A DNA stretch of 5,332 nucleotides, taken from positions 1 to 5,332 of the forward strand of contig JAHFCY010000225.1 of the NCBI GenBank assembly GCA_023249255.1, given 5' to 3'. The DNA comes from Candidatus Lindowiibacteriota bacterium (GTDB taxonomy: Bacteria > Lindowbacteria > 2-12-FULL-62-27). Numbering within the stretch: position 1 is the stretch's first letter; every line of letters starts with the position of its first letter. Below, piece after piece: positions 1 through 5,332 of the stretch. The notes beneath the pieces were generated by a model. The model was not told where the DNA came from. It saw only the letters and a list, made by a program, of their open reading frames with translations, and did not search any database. Made by a program: the position numbers and the translations under genes.

Positions 1-153
1 CTGACCGCCGGCGTCGGATTTCGGCTCGGCGCGTTCGATCTCGATTACGCTTTCGTGCCGTTTGGCGTTTTCGGCAACACGCACCGGGTCAGTTTCAGCA
101 TCCGGTTCGGCGACTTCGGAGCAAAAAAGCCGGCGGAAACGTCTGGGAAGTGA
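1..153 (+). CDS. PorV/PorQ-like outer-membrane beta-barrel protein, C-terminal end (partial)
   Basis: Reading frame 1 is open from the first base to TGA at 151-153 and gives 50 residues; the start lies outside the window. The visible part has alternating aromatic/hydrophobic and small or polar residues, as in the last strands of an outer-membrane barrel. It contains the segment DYAFVPFGVFGNTHRVSFSI (residues 15-34), followed by RFGDFG. The pattern 'DYAFVPFG..GNTHR.S...RFG' is, from family knowledge, a hallmark of the end of PorV/PorQ (UPF0164-like) proteins. In Bacteroidota PorV is the shuttle protein of the type IX secretion system, but related barrels also occur in phyla where that role is unproven. 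A short polar tail (AKKPAETSGK) follows the last strand. The next gene starts 5 bases downstream, so the two are probably cotranscribed. The family call rests on 50 residues only; a generic barrel of another family is the alternative. Confidence 0.72.
   Translation: MTAGVGFRLGAFDLDYAFVPFGVFGNTHRVSFSIRFGDFGAKKPAETSGK
145..150 (+). promoter_or_regulatory. Probable ribosome binding site for the large discoidin/glycosidase-like gene
   Basis: The sequence GGGAAG is a partial Shine-Dalgarno match that ends 8 bases before the ATG at 159. It lies inside the last codons of the upstream barrel gene. This spacing favours ATG 159 over the in-frame GTG at 150, which overlaps the upstream stop (GTGA) and has only GGAA (135-138) upstream at a longer distance. 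The GTG start would add three residues (M-I-K) and would leave the signal peptide intact, so the choice has no functional consequence. Confidence 0.45.
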
Positions 154-158
154 TCAAA

Positions 159-3100
159 ATGCAGGGTGTCATCGGATCCTCGCAGCGTTTGGCTCAAATC
201 TGCATGGTGCTGGCGCTGGTTGCCCACGCCGGCGCGGCCCGGGCCGGGATGACCGCGACGGCGTCGAGCGAGGAGAACAACGTCGATCTGGCGGCCGCGC
301 GGGCAGTCGATGGAGACATGGGAACGCGGTGGGCGAGCAAATTCGAGGACAACCAGTGGCTGGAGATCGACCTCGGAGAGCCTCGTGCATTCGCCGGCCT
401 CACGATCTACTGGGAGGCGGCCTATACCAAAGAATACAACATTCTTGTTTCGACCGACCGGGCTGACTGGAAAAGCGTTTACTCCACCACATCGGGACCT
501 GGCGGCACGGAAACAGTCCGGTTCCCCGAACAAACCGCGCGATATGTGAAGATCGACTGTCAGAAGCGCGGGACGGAATGGGGGAATTCCATTTTTGAAG
601 TCAAACTGATCGGTGCGTCGTCCGCGTCGTCCGGGCCGCAGGTCGTCGATGATTTTGAATCGATCGACGGATGGGGAGAAATCAAATCCGAAGGCGTCGT
701 CTGTCAACTCTCGCCGGAACCCGGCGCCCAGGGATCGGCGCTCGGAATGAGCTTTGAATTTCCCGCCCCAACCGGGTATGTCGGCGCCGGAAAAGATTTG
801 CCGCTCAACCTTCCCGATGACTACAAGATTACGTTTTCCATCAAGGGCGCCGCCGAGGAAAACACCCTCGAATTCAAACTGATCGACGCGGCCGGCAACA
901 CCTACTGGAAAAAATTCGAGAATTTTTCGTTCCCGCAGGACTGGAAAGAGATCACCATCCGGAAAAAGCAAATTGTATTCGCCTGGGGACCCTCGGGCGG
1001 CGGGGCCATCCAGAATGTCAAGCGGGTCGAGTTTGCCGTGTCGTGCGGCAAGGGTGGGAAGGGGCATGTTCTGATCGATGATCTTAATCTGACCGATCTA
1101 TCCGGCGGCAGGACTCAATATTCCATCGCGGCGACGGCCTCGTCCTCGGAAAAAGATGAGTTGGACGCATCCCGCGCGGTTGACGGCAACATGGGAACCC
1201 GGTGGTCGAGTCTGTTCCAGGACAGTCAGTGGCTGGAGCTGGATCTCGGGGGAGTCCGGGATTTTGTCGGGATGGTCATCCATTGGGAGGATGCGTACCC
1301 CAAAGTGTACGATGTTTCCATATCGAACGACCGGACGGACTGGACCAAAGTCTACTCGACCGTAAACTTTGACGGTGGAGCGGCGGACCTCTATTTCAAA
1401 AAACAGTCCGCAAGATACATCAAAATCGACGCCATCCAGCGCGGGACCTCGTGGGGAAACTCGATCTGGGAGATCGAGCTGAAAGGGCCGGAGGACGAAG
1501 TCCGCATGAAGGCGTCGTCGTCGTCCCAGCCGGTGGAAAACGCGATGGACGGCGACCGCGGCACCGCATGGCATTCGGATTCGGCGGAAGACCAGTGGAT
1601 CGCTTTCAATCTGAATCGGGACCGCGATATCGGATTATTCGCGATTTACTGGGATGACGATTACGCCAAGTCCTACGAGATTCTGTTTTCCTCGGATTTC
1701 AAAACATGGAACAAATATTATTCAACCCAGCGAGGCAATGGCGATCGGGACCGGATGATCTTCAAAGACCTCGAGGCCCGCTTCGTCAAAATCCATTGCA
1801 TTCAAAGCGGCGCCGGAAAGGGCTACGGCATCCGGGAGGTTGAGGTGAAAGGGTCCGAATATTCGGGAGACAAGAACTCCTACTACGAGATCGCGGCGGG
1901 AGAAGCTCCGGGGCATTATCCGAAATATTTTTCAAAGACCCAGACCTACTGGACGGTGGTCGGCGTCAGCGAGGACAAGGAAGAGGCGCTGATCAACGAG
2001 GAGGGCGCGTTTGAAGTCGGCCGCGAACAGTTTTCAATTGAACCATTCCTGTATTTGAATGTCCTGTCCTCCGAAACCTTGGCGAGGGAGGGCAAGCTCA
2101 TCACGTGGGCCGATGTCGCAACGTCCCAGTCTCTCGAAAAGGAATATCTGCCGATTCCGGAAGTTCGCTGGGACCATCCGGACGTGAACCTCAGCGTCAA
2201 ACTGTTCGCGCACGGTCCCGCCGCCGCGTCGTCGATGTACGCATCCTACCGGGTCACGAACCATTCGACCGACCGAAAGGCCGGAAAGCTGTTTCTGGCC
2301 GTCCGGCCGTTCCAGGTTAATCCGCCATGGCAGAAGTTGAACCAAAAAGGCGGAGTCGCGAAGATTTCCAAAATCGAATACGACGGAGATATCGTCAGGG
2401 TCAACGATCAGAAAAAGATCATTCCGTTGATCCGGCCCGCATCGTTTGGCGCCGCCCGATCGGACGCGGGAGACGTGACGGAATGGCTGGACCGTGGAAC
2501 CGTGCCCCCGGACAAATCCGCCGCCGACCCCGAGGGATTTGCGTCCGGCGCGCTCGAGTTTCCGTTCGATCTGGCCGCGGGCGAATCGTCGGACGTGGAG
2601 ATCGTGATTCCGTTTCACGAGATCGGGCCGGGACTCGAACCCAACCAGGAGCCGGCCAGGGCCGCGTCCATTTTTCAAACCCGGCTGAACGAAACCTCCG
2701 ACTGGTGGGATCAGCGTGTCAGCCGGGTGGAATTCAAAGTTCCGGAAAAAGCCAAAAAATTCATCAACACCCTCAAATCCAATCTCGCCTACATTTTTAT
2801 CAATCGCGATGGATACCGGTTCCAGCCGGGATCACGATCGTACCTCCGGTCCTGGATCCGCGACGGAGCGATGACGTCCTCCGCGGTGCTCCGGCTCGGG
2901 AACATCAAGGAAGTGAAAGAGTATCTGACGTGGTACGCGCCGAATATTTTTCCGGACGGCCGGGTGCCCTGCGTGGTGGACGACCGCGGGGCCGACGGCA
3001 CGCCGGAGAACGACTCTAACGGCGAATTCATCTACGCGTTTTTGCAGTATTATTATTTCACGAATGACCGCGCGTTTCTGGCCGAACATTTTCCACACAT

Positions 3101-4133
3101 CCAGAAAGCCGCGGATTTCATCGTCCAGATGCGCCACCAGCGCAAAACAGACGAATTCAAAAACGGCCCGCCGGAAAAACACATGCTCTACGGTCTCGTG
3201 CCGGAATCGGTCAGCCACGAAGGGTATTTCGCCAAACCGATGCACTCCTACTGGGACGACTTTTTTGCGCTCAAAGGCCTGAAGGACGCCGCCACCATTT
3301 GCGACATCCTCGGGCATTCCGATCTGGCGGGAATCTATCGCAAGGAAGTCGAGGATTACCGCAGTTGTTTGTATGATTCGATGAGACTCGCAATGCAGAT
3401 CAAGAACATCGACTTCATCCCGGGTTGCGCGGAACTTGGAGATTTCGACGCGACCTCGACTTCCATCGGCATTTTCCCCTGCGAAGAACTTGGACATATC
3501 CCCCAGCCGGCCCTGGATCGGACCTTTGACCGCTACGAGGAGGAACTGGAAAAACGCCTGATCCCGGACTATAACTGGGGCGCCGCGTACACGCCTTACG
3601 AAATCCGAAACGCCCGGACGTTCATGATCATGGGGCAGAAGAAGCGCTCGATGGCGCTGTTTGATTTTCTGTTCCACGACCAGCGTCCGGAGAATTGGAA
3701 CCACTGGGCTGAAGTTGTCTGGCGTCTCCGGGACGACCCGAAATTCATCGGCGACATGCCGCACACCTGGATCGGCTCGGATTACATCAACTCCGTCCGG
3801 AGCATGTTTGTCTACGAGCGGGAGGAGGATCAGTCTTTAATTCTGGCGCAGGGCATCCCGGAAGACTGGCTTGCATCCGGCGAGTCGGTCGGCATCGAAA
3901 AGGCGCCGACGTACTGGGGCACGCTGAATTATTCCATGCAAAAACTCGATGACGGGTTGCGCGTCAAGGTCTGGGGGAACGTAAAGGTTCCCGGAAAAAT
4001 TATTTTTAAATCCCCGATCGACGCGCCAATCCAGTCCGTAAAGATCAACGGTTCGGATTGGAAGGACTTCAGTCCATCCGAAGTGAGGCTCGACGACCTC
4101 GCCGGCGGTGGGGAACTGAAAATCGGCTATTAG
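159..4133 (+). CDS. Secreted multi-discoidin (F5/8 type C) protein with six-hairpin glycosidase-like domain
   Basis: This encodes about 1324 residues (numbering from ATG 159; GTG 150 is an alternative start). Residues 1-29 form a signal peptide with a hydrophobic core near ICMVLALVAHAGA and cleavage after ARA. Residues 31-152, 321-443 and 448-565 are three F5/8 type C/discoidin jelly-roll domains. The first two share ATASS, A.RAVDG.MGTRW, QWLE.DLG, ARY.KID and RGT.WGNSI.E; the third is more divergent. Residues 162-314 resemble a CBM11/CIA30-type carbohydrate-binding beta-sandwich, opening VVDDFE and closing with HVLIDDLNL. Residues from about 575 to 830 look like a beta-rich N-terminal glycosidase domain. 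Residues from about 857 to 1235 look like an (alpha/alpha)6 barrel with YLRSWIRDG (895-903), NGEF (954-957), SYWDDFF (1030-1036), DYNWG (1137-1141), HWAEVVW (1182-1188) and PHTWIGSDY (1201-1209). After GIPEDWL (1232-1238) comes a short beta-rich C-terminal part, as in GH78/GH63/GH94-like enzymes. Candidate acids are D902, E956 and E1185; this is inference. No T9SS sorting domain, LPXTG motif or lipobox is visible. It probably binds and cleaves, or only binds, an extracellular or periplasmic polysaccharide. The reading frame and modular layout are secure, but the substrate and GH family are not. Confidence 0.93.
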   Translation: MQGVIGSSQRLAQICMVLALVAHAGAARAGMTATASSEENNVDLAAARAVDGDMGTRWASKFEDNQWLEIDLGEPRAFAGLTIYWEAAYTKEYNILVSTDRADWKSVYSTTSGPGGTETVRFPEQTARYVKIDCQKRGTEWGNSIFEVKLIGASSASSGPQVVDDFESIDGWGEIKSEGVVCQLSPEPGAQGSALGMSFEFPAPTGYVGAGKDLPLNLPDDYKITFSIKGAAEENTLEFKLIDAAGNTYWKKFENFSFPQDWKEITIRKKQIVFAWGPSGGGAIQNVKRVEFAVSCGKGGKGHVLIDDLNLTDLSGGRTQYSIAATASSSEKDELDASRAVDGNMGTRWSSLFQDSQWLELDLGGVRDFVGMVIHWEDAYPKVYDVSISNDRTDWTKVYSTVNFDGGAADLYFKKQSARYIKIDAIQRGTSWGNSIWEIELKGPEDEVRMKASSSSQPVENAMDGDRGTAWHSDSAEDQWIAFNLNRDRDIGLFAIYWDDDYAKSYEILFSSDFKTWNKYYSTQRGNGDRDRMIFKDLEARFVKIHCIQSGAGKGYGIREVEVKGSEYSGDKNSYYEIAAGEAPGHYPKYFSKTQTYWTVVGVSEDKEEALINEEGAFEVGREQFSIEPFLYLNVLSSETLAREGKLITWADVATSQSLEKEYLPIPEVRWDHPDVNLSVKLFAHGPAAASSMYASYRVTNHSTDRKAGKLFLAVRPFQVNPPWQKLNQKGGVAKISKIEYDGDIVRVNDQKKIIPLIRPASFGAARSDAGDVTEWLDRGTVPPDKSAADPEGFASGALEFPFDLAAGESSDVEIVIPFHEIGPGLEPNQEPARAASIFQTRLNETSDWWDQRVSRVEFKVPEKAKKFINTLKSNLAYIFINRDGYRFQPGSRSYLRSWIRDGAMTSSAVLRLGNIKEVKEYLTWYAPNIFPDGRVPCVVDDRGADGTPENDSNGEFIYAFLQYYYFTNDRAFLAEHFPHIQKAADFIVQMRHQRKTDEFKNGPPEKHMLYGLVPESVSHEGYFAKPMHSYWDDFFALKGLKDAATICDILGHSDLAGIYRKEVEDYRSCLYDSMRLAMQIKNIDFIPGCAELGDFDATSTSIGIFPCEELGHIPQPALDRTFDRYEEELEKRLIPDYNWGAAYTPYEIRNARTFMIMGQKKRSMALFDFLFHDQRPENWNHWAEVVWRLRDDPKFIGDMPHTWIGSDYINSVRSMFVYEREEDQSLILAQGIPEDWLASGESVGIEKAPTYWGTLNYSMQKLDDGLRVKVWGNVKVPGKIIFKSPIDAPIQSVKINGSDWKDFSPSEVRLDDLAGGGELKIGY

Positions 4134-4137
4134 GATG
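4131..4137 (+). promoter_or_regulatory. Tight stop-start junction, probable translational coupling
   Basis: The TAG stop of the large gene (4131-4133) is followed by one base and then the ATG (4135-4137) of the next gene. No good Shine-Dalgarno sequence sits at normal spacing: a GGGG/GGGAA stretch around 4110-4115 is about 20 bases away, and TAGG touches the start codon. Expression of the downstream gene probably depends on ribosomes finishing the upstream one. The start is nevertheless well supported, because it is followed at once by a classical signal peptide. Confidence 0.5.
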
Positions 4138-5332
4138 AAAAAATCAACTCTCCGATCCGTTCGGTCGGTCATTGTCTGCATGATCCTGCTTATTCCAATA
4201 TCAGCATTTGCAAGTGTAACGGCTACCGCATCAAGTGAGGAAAGCGGGAGTTTTACGGCGGGCCAATCCATCGATGGGGATTTTTCCACCAGATGGAGCA
4301 GCGCCGCCGCGGATAATCAATGGTTAAGCATTGATGTTGGCGAAGTCATCAACGGCGAGGGAATTATTATTGATTGGGAGACCGCGTATCCTGTCGAATA
4401 CAGCGTGTTGACTTCACAGGATAATTCCACCTGGGACACGGCGTATTACACGCCCAGCGGCAACGGCGGTGTTGACGAGATTCTTTTCTCCGGTACTCCC
4501 CTGCGATATATCAAAATCAACTGTATCAAGAGAGGCACGGCCTTCGGCAACTCCATCTGGGAAGTTCATATCAAGGGGTTGTATACGTCGAAAATTTTAC
4601 AATGGTTCCACGCCAATCAGGATTTAAACGCTTCAAGCGGCCGATTATTGGACGCGAACAGCTGGGCGGGCAATTATTTTACGCCTTTTCACGAAGCTTT
4701 GGGTGTTATGGCTTTAATATTGTGCGATGAAAAAGATCGGGCTGAACACGTCCTGGATTATTACGCCAACGCGACGGATCCCAACAACACTGTCTTGAAC
4801 AATCAGAACTTGTATTATAACGGCGAAGCCCGCGGTTTTTTTCAGATTTCGACATTTCCCACCAGTCAGACGGTCTACGCTTCCGGAGACCGGTGGATTG
4901 GCGATATGGCATGGCTTTTACTGTCCTACAAATATTATGAAAAAAAATATAATTCCACGCGGTACCAGACAATCATTAATTTATTGAAAAATTTACTGCT
5001 GGCCTTTTATCATGACGAATCCGCCACGACCGGATATGTCTACTCCGGCTGGGAGAATAACGACGCCACGTTCGCGGCCTCCGGCCATTCTGAGGGTAAT
5101 ATCGATTGTTATGCCGCGCTGCAGCTCTGTGGGGAGACGGCCAAAGCCGCTAAAATTAAAACATGGCTGGATAATCAGTTGAACGGTTCCAATACCGGTA
5201 GCGGGTATCCCTTGGATTTATATTCCTGGCGGGCGCTGGCCTTTGAGGGTAATTATTACAACCTGCTGGATGTCCCGGATAATGTCGGTAATAATTATAA
5301 GAAAACAGTTTCGTTCAATGGGAAAACCGTCA
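4135..5332 (+). CDS. Secreted discoidin protein with six-hairpin glycosidase-like domain (partial, 3' end beyond window)
   Basis: The frame is open from ATG 4135 to the last base (399 complete codons, no stop), so the C-terminus is missing. Residues 1-26 are a classical signal peptide: basic MKKSTLRSVR, hydrophobic core VIVCMILLIPI, cleavage after AFA. Residues 28-148 are one F5/8 type C/discoidin domain (TATASSEE, SIDGDFSTRWSS, DNQWLSIDVGE, RYIKINCIKRGT, GNSIWEVHIKG), close in pattern to the first and second domains of the upstream protein. Residues from about 152 to 370 are helix-rich and look like an (alpha/alpha)6 six-hairpin glycosidase-like fold. Visible elements are SWAGNYFTPFHEALGVMALI (176-195), SGDRWIGDMAWLLLSYKYY (250-268), GHSEGNIDCYAAL (317-329) and PLDLYSWRALAF (359-370). 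The segments around D252 and E320/D324 are plausible active-site positions, which is inference. This domain does not look like a copy of the upstream enzyme's barrel. It may be a glycosidase, lyase or non-catalytic surface protein; no GH family is assigned. Codons are clearly more AT-rich than in the upstream gene (more TTA, ATT, AAT, AGA). Confidence 0.9.
   Translation, partial: MKKSTLRSVRSVIVCMILLIPISAFASVTATASSEESGSFTAGQSIDGDFSTRWSSAAADNQWLSIDVGEVINGEGIIIDWETAYPVEYSVLTSQDNSTWDTAYYTPSGNGGVDEILFSGTPLRYIKINCIKRGTAFGNSIWEVHIKGLYTSKILQWFHANQDLNASSGRLLDANSWAGNYFTPFHEALGVMALILCDEKDRAEHVLDYYANATDPNNTVLNNQNLYYNGEARGFFQISTFPTSQTVYASGDRWIGDMAWLLLSYKYYEKKYNSTRYQTIINLLKNLLLAFYHDESATTGYVYSGWENNDATFAASGHSEGNIDCYAALQLCGETAKAAKIKTWLDNQLNGSNTGSGYPLDLYSWRALAFEGNYYNLLDVPDNVGNNYKKTVSFNGKTV

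Noticed and set aside
62-466. Plus-strand frame of about 134 codons crossing the barrel end and the next gene's start
   Set aside because: It overlaps two real genes in another frame, and its product is low-complexity Arg/Gly-rich sequence.
45-1067. Long minus-strand open frame (about 340 codons) opposite the discoidin/CBM part
   Set aside because: It is antisense to well-supported coding sequence. Its translation is rich in Arg, Gly and Pro with no domain, as expected from the mirror frame of a GC-rich gene.
2034-3764. Two further minus-strand open frames (about 214 and 310 codons) opposite the glycosidase-like part
   Set aside because: The plus-strand frame has recognisable motifs throughout. 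The antisense products have biased composition and no signal, domain or ribosome binding site.
4040-4133. Possible T9SS C-terminal sorting domain or anchor at the end of the large protein
   Set aside because: The end is a short beta-rich tail (DLAGGGELKIGY). It lacks the usual sorting-domain pattern, an LPXTG motif and a terminal membrane segment.
4100-4200. Terminator or promoter between the two large genes
   Set aside because: The genes are separated by one base. No stem-loop with a T-run and no convincing -35/-10 pair is visible.
4940-4947. Run of eight A bases inside the second discoidin gene as a possible slippage or phase-variation site
   Set aside because: It simply encodes E-K-K in an intact frame, and nothing on either side suggests a programmed frameshift or a switched alternative product.

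Overview
The window looks like part of one plus-strand operon from a Gram-negative bacterium with an elaborate cell-envelope glycan system. It holds the last 50 codons of an outer-membrane beta-barrel protein, one complete very large secreted protein, and the first 399 codons of a second secreted protein that runs off the right edge. The genes are packed almost without gaps (5 bases, then 1 base). No RNA gene, mobile element, CRISPR array, internal promoter or terminator could be supported.

Layout: bases 1-153 encode a C-terminus typical of the PorV/PorQ (UPF0164-like) outer-membrane barrel family. Bases 159-4133 encode a protein of about 1324 residues. It has a signal peptide, an F5/8-type C (discoidin) domain, a CBM11/CIA30-like beta-sandwich, two more discoidin domains, and about 750 residues resembling an (alpha/alpha)6 six-hairpin glycosidase with its N-terminal beta-sandwich. 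Bases 4135-5332 encode a second signal-peptide protein with one discoidin domain, followed by a different six-hairpin glycosidase-like domain that is cut by the window end.

Inferred joint role: both large proteins are exported and carry related discoidin modules, which in this fold usually bind carbohydrate. They probably act on, or attach to, the same extracellular or periplasmic polysaccharide, with the barrel protein as an outer-membrane partner. The substrate cannot be read from the sequence, and neither catalytic domain can be placed confidently in a numbered GH family.

Taxonomy is only suggestive. A PorV-like barrel next to multi-discoidin glycosidase-like proteins would fit uncultivated lineages such as Omnitrophota or FCB-group relatives. 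The third-position GC content drops clearly from the second gene (about 80% in its first 60 codons) to the third (about 50%), so the two enzymes may have different histories.
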